Part shown: positions 43,627-55,039 of the stretch, piece after piece
Layout of the letters: every line of letters starts with the position of its first letter
Position numbering within the stretch: position 1 is the stretch's first letter
NCBI RefSeq assembly: GCF_004364645.1
Contig: NZ_SOAW01000001.1
Span: 2,108,001 to 2,172,000 of the forward strand
Length of the DNA: 64,000 nt
DNA from: Naumannella halotolerans
Lineage (GTDB): Bacteria > Actinomycetota > Actinomycetes > Propionibacteriales > Propionibacteriaceae
Reading direction: 5' to 3'
Notes under the pieces: model-generated
Told to the model about the DNA's origin: nothing
The model's database searches: none
Seen by the model: the letters and a program-made list of their open reading frames with translations, nothing else
Program-made: the position numbers and the translations under genes

Positions 43627-44817
43627 TCAGACAGCAAGGCCGGCTCCCCTCGTGCGTCCCTGGGCGAGTTGGGCGGCGGCCAGCCCCGGTACGGCTGCCA
43701 GTCCCGACAGACCGATCACCTCGCGGTCGACCTTGCGGCCGATGGCGGTCCGCAGCCAGTCGCCGATCACCGTGCCGGAAACCTGTTCGATCCCGACGGT
43801 GTCGGCGAGGCCGTGCCTGGCGAAGGCATCGGCGCGGATCTTCTGCTCCAGACGCGGCTTCTCCCGCGGCACCAGCAGCGCGGGCACCTGGGTGTTCAGG
43901 ATCTCGCAGGCGGTGTTGTAACCGACCATCGAGATCACGGCTGCGGCCCTCCGGACCAGCGCATGCACATCCGGTACGTCGCTGAGCACACTCGTCTGCA
44001 GTCCGGCCGCGCGGCGTACCTGCTCCTGGTCGGCCTCGGGCATTTGCGGGCCGGTGACGATCAGGTGCCGATGGCCGGCCGGCACCTCGGCGCGAGCAGC
44101 TGCGGCACAGACGGCAAGGCCGTCGGCACCACCGCCGACCGTGGTCAGCACATAGGGCTGCTCGGCCTCGTCATCGGAACAACGACGACCGTGGGCGAGG
44201 TAACCGGTGTGGAAGACCTTCTCCGCCAGGCAGTCGGGCAGTTCGGCGCTCAGGTCGTGCACCATCGGGTCGCCGTAGACCCAGACCGCGTCGATCAACT
44301 CGTCGACGCCACCGTGACGGGTCAGCTCCTGCGACTCCGCACGGACCACCCCGGGCGAATCCAGCACATCGCGCAACCCGAGCACGATCCGTGCCTGCGG
44401 ATGTTCCTCGCGCAGCCGACGCAGGCTCGGCAGCAGTTCGCCACCGATCCCGAACGGATGGCGGTCGATGATCATCAGGTCCGGCAGCAGCTGGCGTACC
44501 GTCGCATGCAGTACCGCCGAGCGCAGGTCGACCACCGATTCCAGGGTCATCTGCAGGTGGCGCGGCTTGTAGGCGTGCTTCGATTTCCGGATGGCCGGCA
44601 GGCGTACCGCATCGAATCCGCTCGGCAGACCGGCCGACGGTGTCTCCAGACCACTGACCAGCAGCCCGGTCACCGACCGCTGGGTCAGCTCCGGCAGCGA
44701 CCGCGCCAAGGCGTGTGCAAGCTCTCGGTTGCGTCGGGTGTGTCCCAGACCGACCGAGTCGTGGGAGTACAGCATCACCCGATGCGGTCTGCCTGATGTG
44801 CCGCTCTCGTCGATCAT
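43627..44817 (-). CDS. MurG/GT28-like glycosyltransferase
   Basis: A 396-residue GT-B protein. The N-terminal Gly-rich loop reads VMLYSHDSVGLGHTRRNREL, typical of predicted MurG-like enzymes. Other segments are LMIIDRHPFGIGGELLPSLR, VLTTVGGGADGLAVCAAAA and ISMVGYNTACEILNTQVPAL (the UDP-sugar binding region). ATG 44817, with GAGGAG 8 nt upstream, is preferred to the start at 44862. It is the first gene of the seven-gene operon, 132 bp after the response regulator gene on the same strand. Confidence 0.82.
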   Translation of the reverse strand: MIDESGTSGRPHRVMLYSHDSVGLGHTRRNRELAHALARSLPELTQRSVTGLLVSGLETPSAGLPSGFDAVRLPAIRKSKHAYKPRHLQMTLESVVDLRSAVLHATVRQLLPDLMIIDRHPFGIGGELLPSLRRLREEHPQARIVLGLRDVLDSPGVVRAESQELTRHGGVDELIDAVWVYGDPMVHDLSAELPDCLAEKVFHTGYLAHGRRCSDDEAEQPYVLTTVGGGADGLAVCAAAARAEVPAGHRHLIVTGPQMPEADQEQVRRAAGLQTSVLSDVPDVHALVRRAAAVISMVGYNTACEILNTQVPALLVPREKPRLEQKIRADAFARHGLADTVGIEQVSGTVIGDWLRTAIGRKVDREVIGLSGLAAVPGLAAAQLAQGRTRGAGLAV

Positions 44818-44949
44818 TCCAGAACTCCTCAGTGTGTCGAACTGAGCACTATCAAAGCCCAACGAAATGAAGTGGCCGTGAGTCGATCATGAGAGAGTTC
44901 TCACCTGGAATGTGTGCTCGATCACCCAGCAGGGTTCTCGAGTTCTTGA

Positions 44950-45621
44950 TCAGTTCGAGCCGAGCCGGTAGCCGACCCCACGCACGGTCTGGATCACCTC
45001 GGCGCCGAGTTTGCCCCGCAGGTAGCGCACATAGACATCGACCACATTCGATGCGGAGTGGAAGTCGAAGCCCCACACCCTGGAGAGCAGCTGCTCGCGG
45101 GTCAGCACCTGGTTGGGGTGGTCGAGGAACTCGCGCAGCATGGAGAACTCACGGGCCGACAACTCGATCTCCCGGCCGGCCTTGCGTACCGATCGATTGA
45201 CCGGGTCGAGTTCGATCAACCCATGGGTGATCGTCGACGGTGTCTGCACCCCGGCACTCAGCGGCGGCCGCAACCGGGTTCGGATCCGGGCCAGCAGTTC
45301 CTCGAACCGGAAGGGCTTCACCAGATAGTCATCGGCCCCGCTGTCCAGTCCGTTGATCGTGTCGTCGACACTGTCGCGGGCGGTGCACATGATGATCGGA
45401 ATCGGGTTGCCCATGTTCCGCAATGCCTTCAGTACGGTGAATCCGTCCATCCGCGGCAACCCGACATCCAGCACCAGCAGGTCGTAGCCACCACTGCCGG
45501 CATGATCAACAGCGCTCAGGCCGTCGGTCACCACCGCCGTGCCGTACCCGGCGGTCCGCAATCCCTTGTCGATGAACCGGGAGATGTTCTGTTCGTCCTC
45601 GGCGATCAGGATCGTTGCCAT
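44950..45621 (-). CDS. OmpR-family response regulator
   Basis: A 223-residue two-domain regulator. The receiver has acidic EDEQ, phospho-acceptor Asp52 in LLVLDVGLPRMDG, Thr in IIMCTARDS and Lys in YLVKPF. The winged-helix effector domain shows LSAREFSMLREFLDHPNQVL, LLSRVWGFDFHSASNVVDVY and GVGYRLGSN. It begins inside the 3' end of the histidine kinase gene (16-bp overlap), so the pair is coupled. It lies directly upstream of the seven-gene glycosyltransferase-exporter operon and could control it, but no target site is established. Confidence 0.93.
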   Translation of the reverse strand: MATILIAEDEQNISRFIDKGLRTAGYGTAVVTDGLSAVDHAGSGGYDLLVLDVGLPRMDGFTVLKALRNMGNPIPIIMCTARDSVDDTINGLDSGADDYLVKPFRFEELLARIRTRLRPPLSAGVQTPSTITHGLIELDPVNRSVRKAGREIELSAREFSMLREFLDHPNQVLTREQLLSRVWGFDFHSASNVVDVYVRYLRGKLGAEVIQTVRGVGYRLGSN

Positions 45622-47168
45622 ACCTGTTCGTCCTCCTCGCTGGTCTCGTCCTGGGCCTTGCTGCCCGATCCGGCCACGGCGGGGATCCGGATCTCGAAGA
45701 TGCTGCCGACACCGAAGGCCGAGCGGACCCCGACCTCGCCGCCGTGCCCGACAGCGATCGCCCGAACGATCGCCAGGCCCAGTCCCAGGCCCTCACCGCG
45801 CGTACTCTCCCGCACCTGCTGGAAACGGTCGAAGATCCGGCGCAGCTGGTGCTCCTCGATGCCGACCCCGGTGTCCCGCAGGGAGATGACCAGGACCCGG
45901 TCGCGGTCACCGGTCTCCCATTGCAGACCCAGCTCGATCAGGTCCCCCGGGGCGCTGTACTTCACTGCATTGGCCGCCAACTGGACGATCGCCTGCAGCA
46001 GCCGCTGACGATCGGCCACCACGGTCCCGCCGACCGGATCGGTCAGACGCCACTCGCGCTCGCTGATCACCCGGATCCGAGCGAAGGCCTCGGCTGCCAG
46101 ATCGTCGACATCCACCGGTTCCCAGCGCAGGAAATCGGGGCGACGGCTGCGAGCCAGCAGCAGCAGGTCGTTCACCAACCGGTCCATCCGGTCCACCTCG
46201 TCGACAGCCAGGGAGCGGACCTGGTCGACATCGGTGGGATCGTGGACATCCATCGTCTCCAGATTTCCCCGCAGGATCGTCAACGGTGTCCGCAACTCGT
46301 GGGCGGCATCGTCGAGGAACTGCTGCTGATCACGAAACCCGCCCTGCAGGCGGTCGAGCATGGCGTTGAAGTTGACCGCGAGCCGGGCGACATCGTTGTC
46401 CGGTTCACGCACCTGCACCCGCCGCGACAGATCACCACTGTCGATGGTGGAGGTGGCCTCCCGCAACTCCACCAGCGGCCGCAGCAGTCGCCCCGCGATC
46501 AGGTAACCGGCGACCGCGGCGATGATCAACGCACCGGTCGCCAGTGCCGCATAGTTCATGATCGAGGCATAGATCGCCTCCCGCTGGGAACCGATGTCGA
46601 TGGCCACCACCAGCAAATACTGCAGATTCGGGTCGGCACCCTCCACCTGCACGGTGGCGGTGATCATCTCCAGGGTCGTGTCGCCGACCTGCAGTTCACT
46701 GATCACCGCCTGCCCCGGTGTCGCCACCCGCAACGCCTCGGCCAGGACCAGCGGATTGGTCACGTCGACGTTGTTCTCCGGTTGCCGGTAGACGATCCGG
46801 TCGTCGACGATGCCGATCATCGCCTCGTTGGTACCGGGTACGGATTGGCGCAGGAAGTCCCGGAACAACTCGTCCGGATCGTCATAGGGCGCCACCCCTT
46901 CGTCCGGGACCCCGTCACCGAGGGTCTGCAGCTCCTCGACCTCCTGCTGCAGATCGGTCCGCACCCGGGTCTCCAGCTCGGTCAGCTGGGCCGAGTACTG
47001 CAGCGCCCCGATCAGGAACATCGAGCCGGCCAACATGCTCAGGATCGCCGCCAGAATCCGGACCCGCACCGATCCCCGCAGTCGGCTCCCCGGACGTGGG
47101 CGCCGAGGTGCGGGCTGCTCACCGAGCTCGGCCGGGCCCTCGGCCTGCCGGGTGAGCTCAGTCGACAT
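45606..47168 (-). CDS. Sensor histidine kinase
   Basis: A 520-residue membrane sensor. The N-terminal tail is followed by TM1 (VRILAAILSMLAGSMFLIGA, about residues 33-55), an extracytoplasmic domain of about 150 residues, TM2 (YAALATGALIIAAVAGYLIA) and HAMP (GRLLRPLVELREATSTI). The H-box is AAHELRTPLTILRGNLE. The ATPase has QAIVQLAANAVKYSAPGDL (N), DTGVGIEEHQLRRIFDRF (G1) and GLGLGLAIVRAIAVGHGG (G2). All catalytic boxes are intact. It is first in the operon with the response regulator. The signal is unknown. Confidence 0.93.
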   Translation of the reverse strand: MSTELTRQAEGPAELGEQPAPRRPRPGSRLRGSVRVRILAAILSMLAGSMFLIGALQYSAQLTELETRVRTDLQQEVEELQTLGDGVPDEGVAPYDDPDELFRDFLRQSVPGTNEAMIGIVDDRIVYRQPENNVDVTNPLVLAEALRVATPGQAVISELQVGDTTLEMITATVQVEGADPNLQYLLVVAIDIGSQREAIYASIMNYAALATGALIIAAVAGYLIAGRLLRPLVELREATSTIDSGDLSRRVQVREPDNDVARLAVNFNAMLDRLQGGFRDQQQFLDDAAHELRTPLTILRGNLETMDVHDPTDVDQVRSLAVDEVDRMDRLVNDLLLLARSRRPDFLRWEPVDVDDLAAEAFARIRVISEREWRLTDPVGGTVVADRQRLLQAIVQLAANAVKYSAPGDLIELGLQWETGDRDRVLVISLRDTGVGIEEHQLRRIFDRFQQVRESTRGEGLGLGLAIVRAIAVGHGGEVGVRSAFGVGSIFEIRIPAVAGSGSKAQDETSEEDEQVWQRS

Positions 47169-47183
47169 ACCCCGATACTGCCA

Positions 47184-47621
47184 TCAACCCGACCATTTCT
47201 GGACCAGGGCGCCGAGCCGCGGCAGGGCGGCGATGACGTTCTTCTTGGCCGAGGGGCGCATCGTGGAGTAGACCTTCTTGATCGCCTGCTTGCTGGTGAC
47301 GGCGATCCTCTCGTCGGTCACCCCGAGCAGCGCATCCGCGGCCTCGTCGGCATGACTTGCCAAGAAGGCACCGAAGTCACCGGCACCGGCCCAGCGGTTC
47401 CAGAGCGGTTCGAGGGCGGTCACGTACTTCGGCCACAGGCTCTTCACCGCGTCATCGATGACCGACGGGCTGACCTTCTTCACCGCCGCGTACCCGCCTT
47501 TCACCGCGAGTCCGCTGGGTCCGGTCTTGTCGGCCACCTCGGCATCGATCAGGGCGCGGAGATCGGCATGGACGCCGGGCAGGTTCGCCGGCGAGAGCAG
47601 GACTTCGGACAGGGTGGGCAC
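47184..47621 (-). CDS. Conserved actinobacterial protein of unknown function
   Basis: A 145-residue, helical protein: LLSPANLPGVHADLRALIDA, GYAAVKKVSPSVIDDAVKSL, LEPLWNRWAGAGDFGAFLAS and AIKKVYSTMRPSAKKNVIAA. It resembles a small actinobacterial family that I recall only as a domain of unknown function (possibly DUF6918; not certain). There is no signal or membrane segment. It is 178 bp after tuf's end and 15 bp before the histidine kinase start on the same strand, so it may be cotranscribed with the two-component pair. Confidence 0.75.
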   Translation of the reverse strand: MPTLSEVLLSPANLPGVHADLRALIDAEVADKTGPSGLAVKGGYAAVKKVSPSVIDDAVKSLWPKYVTALEPLWNRWAGAGDFGAFLASHADEAADALLGVTDERIAVTSKQAIKKVYSTMRPSAKKNVIAALPRLGALVQKWSG

Positions 47622-47741
47622 ATCTACCTCCGGGTCGTGGGTCGGGGGAAACGACGGGCCGCGATCCGCCCCTCGTGATCCTAGCGGTGCGCGGTCGATG
47701 CAGTAGGGGCCGAGCTCGGATGAATTGCCCCGACGACGCGC

Positions 47742-47776
47742 GAAGGCCCGGGACCCTTGTGGGGTCCCGGGCCTTC
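47742..47776 (-). terminator. Hairpin terminator after tuf
   Basis: A 15-bp perfect stem (47742-47756 with 47762-47776) and 5-nt loop begin 22 bp after the tuf stop. There is no strong U-run. It should end the str operon transcript. Confidence 0.75.
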
Positions 47777-47798
47777 ACTGCCGCTGCAGCGGCTCAGA

Positions 47799-48992
47799 TC
47801 ACTTGAGGATCTTGGTCACACGGCCGGCGCCGACGGTCCGACCGCCCTCACGGATGGCGAACTTCAGCTCCTCCTCCATGGCGATCGGGTGGATCAGCTT
47901 GACGGTCATGTCGGTGTTGTCACCGGGCATCACCATCTCGGTGCCCTCGGGGAGCTCGATCTCACCGGTCACGTCGGTGGTACGGAAGTAGAACTGCGGG
48001 CTGTAGTTCGAGAAGAACGGCTTGTGACGGCCACCCTCGTCCTTGTTCAGGATGTAGACGCGGGCCTCGAACTCGGTGTGCGGGGTGGTCGAACCCGGCT
48101 TGATGACAACCATGCCGCGCTCGACGTCTTCCTTCTTGGTGCCGCGGAGCAGCAGGCCGACGTTCTCACCGGCCTGGCCCTCGTCGAGCAACTTCCGGAA
48201 CATCTCGACACCGGTGACCGTGGTGGTCTGCTTGGTGTCGCGGATGCCGATGATGTCGACGGTCTCGTTGACCTTGACGACGCCACGCTCGATACGACCG
48301 GTCACCACGGTGCCACGACCGGTGATGGTGAAGACATCCTCGACCGGCATCAGGAACGGCTTGTCGGTCTCACGCTCGGGCTGCGGGATGTACTCGTCCA
48401 CGGCGTTCATCAGCTCGAGGATGGAGTCGGCCCACTTCTCGTCACCCTGCAGCGCCGGGTAGGCGGCCACGCGGACGACCGGAGCGTTGTCACCGTCGAA
48501 CTCGTTGTCGGTCAGCAGTTCGCGGACCTCCATCTCGACGAGCTCGATGAGCTCCTCGTCGTCGACCATGTCGCACTTGTTCAGGGCGACCACGATCGAC
48601 GGCACGCCGACCTGGCGGGCCAGCAGCACGTGCTCGCGGGTCTGCGGCATCGGACCGTCGGTGGCGGCCACGACCAGGATCGCGCCGTCCATCTGCGCCG
48701 CACCGGTGATCATGTTCTTCACGTAGTCGGCGTGTCCGGGGCAGTCCACGTGGGCGTAGTGCCGCGCCTCGGTCTGGTACTCGATGTGGGCGATCGAGAT
48801 CGTGATACCGCGCTGACGCTCTTCGGGTGCCTTGTCGATCTGGTCGAACGGCGATGCCTCGTTGAGGTCGGGGTACTTGTCGTGGAGCACCTTCGAGATC
48901 GCCGCGGTCAGAGTGGTCTTGCCGTGGTCGATGTGCCCGATGGTGCCGATGTTGACGTGCGGCTTGGTCCGCTCGAACTTGGCCTTTGCCAC
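47799..48992 (-). CDS. tuf: Elongation factor Tu
   Basis: EF-Tu delivers aminoacyl-tRNA to the ribosome. From GTG 48992 (AGGAG 8 nt upstream) it has 397 residues. GTPase motifs are GHIDHGKTT (G1), RGITI (G2), [13 protein letters not shown] (G3) and [10 protein letters not shown] (G4), and domains 2 and 3 follow ([38 protein letters not shown]). It is the last gene of the str operon and is closed by a hairpin. rpsJ, its common downstream neighbour, is about 32 kb away. Confidence 0.98.
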   Translation of the reverse strand: MAKAKFERTKPHVNIGTIGHIDHGKTTLTAAISKVLHDKYPDLNEASPFDQIDKAPEERQRGITISIAHIEYQTEARHYAHVDCPGHADYVKNMITGAAQMDGAILVVAATDGPMPQTREHVLLARQVGVPSIVVALNKCDMVDDEELIELVEMEVRELLTDNEFDGDNAPVVRVAAYPALQGDEKWADSILELMNAVDEYIPQPERETDKPFLMPVEDVFTITGRGTVVTGRIERGVVKVNETVDIIGIRDTKQTTTVTGVEMFRKLLDEGQAGENVGLLLRGTKKEDVERGMVVIKPGSTTPHTEFEARVYILNKDEGGRHKPFFSNYSPQFYFRTTDVTGEIELPEGTEMVMPGDNTDMTVKLIHPIAMEEELKFAIREGGRTVGAGRVTKILK

Positions 48993-49166
48993 TGGGGCTC
49001 CTTCTTCGATGTTTGCCGCGCGGTAGCGGGCAGCTTTTCCTTGGTACTTCTGATTGATCGGTCCACTGCGCGCAGCAGGGCACCCGACCAAGTTTTGTGC
49101 ACGAACCCGTGACAGTCAAACCGCGAGGGTCTACCATCCCGGGCTCGTGCGCAAAGGACTAACGGC

Positions 49167-51263
<2,097 letters not shown>

Positions 51264-51351
51264 GAAAGCGTTCAACCTCTAATTCTGTGTGATGTAGGGA
51301 CGTTGGGGACAACGCCGGATCCGGGCCAGAAATTCCGGCCCGGATCGCGGG

Positions 51352-51822
51352 TCACCAGCGGTAGTGGGCGAAGGCGCGGTTCGCCTCGGCCATCTTGTGG
51401 GTGTCCTCGCGCCGCTTGACCGCAGCGCCGAGTCCGTTGGAGGCGTCGAGAATCTCGTTCATCAGACGCTCCGACATGGTCTTCTCGCGACGGGCGCGGG
51501 CGAAGCTGACCAGCCACCGCATCGACAACGTGGTCGCGCGGGCGGGCTTCACCTCGATCGGCACCTGGTAGGTGGCGCCGCCGACCCGGCGGCTCTTGAC
51601 CTCCAGGCTCGGACGGACATTGTCGAGCGCGCGCTTCAGCGTCTGCACCGGATCGACACCGGTCTTCGCGCGGGTGCCCTCCAGCGCGCTGTAGACGATG
51701 TCCTGTGCGGTGGTCTTCTTGCCGTCCTTGAGGACCTTGCTGACCAGCTGGCTGACCAGCGGCGACCCGTAGACGGGGTCGGCCATGACGGGACGCTTCG
51801 GGGCGGGACCCTTGCGTGGCAT
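51352..51822 (-). CDS. rpsG: 30S ribosomal protein S7
   Basis: S7 organises the head of the 30S subunit. It shows [60 protein letters not shown] and [19 protein letters not shown]. It has 156 residues, standard. Its start shares one base with the rpsL stop (TAATG), so the two are translationally coupled. Confidence 0.98.
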   Translation of the reverse strand: MPRKGPAPKRPVMADPVYGSPLVSQLVSKVLKDGKKTTAQDIVYSALEGTRAKTGVDPVQTLKRALDNVRPSLEVKSRRVGGATYQVPIEVKPARATTLSMRWLVSFARARREKTMSERLMNEILDASNGLGAAVKRREDTHKMAEANRAFAHYRW

Positions 51823-52193
51823 TACTTCTCCTTCTTCGCGCCGTAACGGCTGCGGGCCTGCTTGCGGTTCTTGACACCCTGGGTGTCGAGGCTGCCCCGC
51901 ACGATCTTGTAGCGCACACCCGGGAGGTCCTTCACACGACCTCCGCGAACGAGCACCATCGAGTGCTCCTGCAGGTTGTGCCCGACGCCCGGAATGTAGG
52001 CGGTCACCTCGATGCCGCTGGACAGCTTCACACGGGCCACCTTGCGCAGAGCCGAGTTCGGCTTCTTCGGGGTGGTGGTGTAGACGCGGGTGCAGACGCC
52101 GCGACGCTGGGGCGAACCCTTGAGCGCGGGTGTCTTGTTCTTGGCGACCTTGTCGGACCGGCCCTTGCGGACCAACTGCTGGATTGTGGGCAC
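51822..52193 (-). CDS. rpsL: 30S ribosomal protein S12
   Basis: S12 is in the decoding centre. It begins [20 protein letters not shown] and contains [20 protein letters not shown] with the decoding-region lysine, then [20 protein letters not shown]. The Lys residues where streptomycin-resistance changes occur are wild type. 123 residues, GTG start. It is the first gene of the str operon, with a promoter about 200 bp upstream. Confidence 0.98.
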   Translation of the reverse strand: MPTIQQLVRKGRSDKVAKNKTPALKGSPQRRGVCTRVYTTTPKKPNSALRKVARVKLSSGIEVTAYIPGVGHNLQEHSMVLVRGGRVKDLPGVRYKIVRGSLDTQGVKNRKQARSRYGAKKEK

Positions 52194-52391
52194 CGGTTGG
52201 TATCTCTTTCTTGTCTGTCTTGCGCTGGTTCGGATCCGCCAGGCGGATCTAATTCCGTGGGCCCCGTCAGCGGGCGATCCGCGATTCGAGCTCGGTACGC
52301 ATCAGCCAGACGAGGTTGCGTGCCTGCTCGGGGCAGTCGTGGTTGCTCCGGGGCAGCACACATGGTCCGGGCGAGCCGAACACGAGGATCA

Positions 52392-52420
52392 ATGCTACTC
52401 GACGCGCCGGTGCGGGTCAA
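52392..52420 (-). promoter_or_regulatory. Promoter of the str operon
   Basis: On the minus strand TTGACC (52420-52415) and TAGCAT (52397-52392) are 17 bp apart. They give a leader of about 190 nt before rpsL. The rest of the 52194-52624 gap, shared with the divergent 52625 gene, holds nothing else I can name. Confidence 0.6.
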
Positions 52421-52624
52421 AATAGCGCTGACGTACCGGCACAGCGGGCCCAGAGCGGCCCGTTCACGACGAGTCCCAGCCTACAGGCGTCGCCCAAGGC
52501 CCGCCCCGGGCCGACGGACCCGGCCCCGCCGCGCCGGGGCCGTAACCGGTTCGCACCGTCGCCGATGCGTACGATGGAGCTCGTCCGACCCCCCGCCTTC
52601 CTCCACCCGACTGGGAGTTCCGTC

Positions 52625-53170
52625 GTGCAGACCCCGCCCCCGACGACCGGGCGCGTCATCGTCATCACCGGTGCCATGGCGGCAGGCAAGTCGACGGTCG
52701 CCCAGTTGCTGGCCGCCCATCTCGAGCGGTCGGCCCACGTTCGCGGCGACCTGTTCCGGAAGATGATCATCAACGGACGGCACGACCTCACCCCGCAGCC
52801 GGATCCGCAGGCGGTACGACAGCTCTCGCTGCGTTACGACCTCGCCGCACACACTGCCGATACCTATGCCGGTGCAGGTCTGGACGCCATCGTGCAGGAC
52901 GTGATCATCGGTGAGCACCTGGCCTCCTTCATCGACCGGATCCGTACCCCGGAGCGATTCCTGGTGGTGCTGTCGCCCAGCGTCTCGGCCCTGGAGTGGC
53001 GCGAGGAACAGCGACAGAAGGCCGGCTACGTGCACTTCTCCCCCGGTGCCCTGGACAACCAGTTACGGCAGCAGACGGCACGTATCGGCTACTGGCTGGA
53101 CTCCTCGGCGCAGACGCCGGAGGAGACCGTCGAGGACATCTTGACCAACCTGGAGAAGGCCCGGGTCTGA
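52625..53170 (+). CDS. P-loop kinase-like ATPase (AAA_33/Cpt-type)
   Basis: A 181-residue single-domain P-loop protein. Walker A reads VITGAMAAGKSTVAQLL. HVRGDLFRKMIINGR then matches the small-molecule-kinase arrangement, and VVLSPSVSALEWREEQR contains the Arg-rich lid side. The family includes chloramphenicol phosphotransferase-like and gluconate-kinase-like proteins; which substrate applies is unknown. GTG 52625 with GGGAG upstream is chosen over several in-frame upstream ATGs that fall in non-conserved sequence. It is divergent from rpsL and convergent with selB. Confidence 0.75.
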   Translation: MQTPPPTTGRVIVITGAMAAGKSTVAQLLAAHLERSAHVRGDLFRKMIINGRHDLTPQPDPQAVRQLSLRYDLAAHTADTYAGAGLDAIVQDVIIGEHLASFIDRIRTPERFLVVLSPSVSALEWREEQRQKAGYVHFSPGALDNQLRQQTARIGYWLDSSAQTPEETVEDILTNLEKARV

Positions 53171-53211
53171 GCTCTTCGGCCCACCGACGAAGTCCGGGTG
53201 CGGTCACCGGC

Positions 53212-55035
53212 TCAGCGCACCACCTCGCGATGGCCACCGTCGATCCGGCGGGTCCAGCCGCGCCGGTCCAGATGCTCCAGCAGCGGGATCGCCACCCGCC
53301 GGGTGGCCCCCAGAGCCTGTCTGGCCTGGCTGGTGGTGAAGGGCTGTGACAGTCCCTCCAGGGTCCGCATCGCCAGCGCCGGGGCGTTCGGCAGCACCAC
53401 CACGGCATCGGTCAGTCGCAACAACCGCCCCCGGTGCTCGGCGGCGGCCAGTTCTCGCGTACCGATGCCCTCAGCGGTCAGCTGATCGGCCTCGGGAGCG
53501 TCGAACGGATGGCTGGCCAGCCGCTGTTCGATCCGCCGGAGGGCCTGTTCGGCCTCACCCATCCCGGTGTGGTCCGGGTCGGCGACGTAACCCCCGGCCA
53601 GCTGCAGCGACCCGGCGCGATCGGTCACCGTGGCGAGCAGGGACGGGTCGGGCAGTCCCAGCAACTCGATCGCCGCACCCTGGGACAGGCCCGCGGCCAG
53701 CGGATCGGATCGGTGGCCTTCGACCACCGCGTCACGCAGCTTCCGGCTCGCCGCGCTCAACCAGTCCTCGTCCAACCACCACGGCCCCACGTCGACCACT
53801 CCGGCCGGTGGCGGTCCGTCGGCACCGGTGACCCCCAGCAGGACGAGTTCGGAGCGGGCGACCACCCCACGACGCCGCACCTCGGCCCGGGCGTCGACGG
53901 CGCTCGCCCCTGCGGCCAGGGCGTCTGCCCTGCGCGCGGCGTCGCCTCGTCGGGTGAACTGCGGCGGGTCGACGTCCAGCACCACCGCGCCGGCGATCCG
54001 GGCACTGCCCGGATCCCGCAGGACCACCCGGTCCCCCGGAGCCAGTGGCAGGCTGCGTTGCAACCGCACCCGGGCGAACTCCCGGGCCAGGGGCCGCAGC
54101 GCCACCCCGACCGCGGCAGTACCCAGGTGCAGGGTCGGTGATTCGGGAAGGTCGGCGAGCTCGACACCGCTGACCAGCCGCAGGTCGACCAGCTCGATCG
54201 GTCGCCAGGCACCGGGGCTCAGCAGTTGTTCACCCCGCGCGATCCCCTCGGCCCCGACCCCGCGCAGGTTCACCGCCACCCGACTCACCGGGAGCGCCCG
54301 CTCGATCGGATCGTTCTCGGTCTGCAGTCCGCGCACGGTGACCGGGGTGATCCCCCGTTCACCGTGCAGGTCCAGGCGGTCGCCGACCGCGATCGAACCG
54401 GACTGCAAGGTCCCGGTGACCACGGCCCCGGCGCCGGTGATGGTGAACGCCCGGTCGAGGAAGAACCGCAGGCGACCGGCCGGCGACGGTTCGGGGGTAC
54501 GGCTGAGCATCGCGTCCAGGGCACCGCGCAGTTGCGGCAGGCCGTGGCCGGTGGGCGCGGCGACCTCGACCAGGCCTGCTTCGGCCAGTCCGGTACCGGC
54601 GAACTCGGCACGGATCCGTTCGCTCACCTCCGCGATCCGATCGGTATCCACCCGGTCGGTACGGGTCAGCGCGATCACCCCGTGTTCGATCCCGAATGCG
54701 GCCAGAGCGTCACGGTGTTCACTGGACTGGGCCTGCCAGCCGCCGTCGGCGGCGACCACGAACAGCACCGCACCGACCGGGCCGAGTCCGGCGAGCATAT
54801 TGGTGACGAACCGTTCATGACCCGGGACGTCGACATAGGCGACGTCGATGCCCGAGGGAAGGCTCGCCCAGGCGAAGCCGAGGTCGATCGTCAGCCCGCG
54901 TCGTCTCTCCTCTGCCCAGCGGTCGGGCTCGATCCCTGTCAGGGAACGGATCAAGGTGCTCTTTCCATGATCGACATGCCCCGCCGTCGCGACCACACTG
55001 TGCCGGCGCGAAGGCCCGGAGGACTTGTCGATCAT
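53212..55035 (-). CDS. selB: Selenocysteine-specific elongation factor
   Basis: SelB brings Sec-tRNA to UGA codons marked by a SECIS hairpin. It is an EF-Tu-like GTPase: VVATAGHVDHGKSTLIRSL (G1), RRRGLTIDLGFAW (G2), DVPGHERFVTNM (G3) and ALTRTDRVD in place of NKxD (G4). Domains II and III follow (FTITGAGAVVTGTLQSG), then C-terminal winged helices that bind the mRNA hairpin (ALGATRRVAIPLLEHLDRR). From ATG 55035 it has 607 residues, in the usual range. The frame is open upstream inside selA but that is not SelB. It starts 4 bp after selA ends. Confidence 0.93.
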   Translation of the reverse strand: MIDKSSGPSRRHSVVATAGHVDHGKSTLIRSLTGIEPDRWAEERRRGLTIDLGFAWASLPSGIDVAYVDVPGHERFVTNMLAGLGPVGAVLFVVAADGGWQAQSSEHRDALAAFGIEHGVIALTRTDRVDTDRIAEVSERIRAEFAGTGLAEAGLVEVAAPTGHGLPQLRGALDAMLSRTPEPSPAGRLRFFLDRAFTITGAGAVVTGTLQSGSIAVGDRLDLHGERGITPVTVRGLQTENDPIERALPVSRVAVNLRGVGAEGIARGEQLLSPGAWRPIELVDLRLVSGVELADLPESPTLHLGTAAVGVALRPLAREFARVRLQRSLPLAPGDRVVLRDPGSARIAGAVVLDVDPPQFTRRGDAARRADALAAGASAVDARAEVRRRGVVARSELVLLGVTGADGPPPAGVVDVGPWWLDEDWLSAASRKLRDAVVEGHRSDPLAAGLSQGAAIELLGLPDPSLLATVTDRAGSLQLAGGYVADPDHTGMGEAEQALRRIEQRLASHPFDAPEADQLTAEGIGTRELAAAEHRGRLLRLTDAVVVLPNAPALAMRTLEGLSQPFTTSQARQALGATRRVAIPLLEHLDRRGWTRRIDGGHREVVR

Positions 55036-55039
55036 GGTC

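Noticed and set aside
48993-49166. Separate tuf promoter in the fusA-tuf gap
   Set aside because: A TTGACT box is present, but the matching -10 is poor, so I did not list it.
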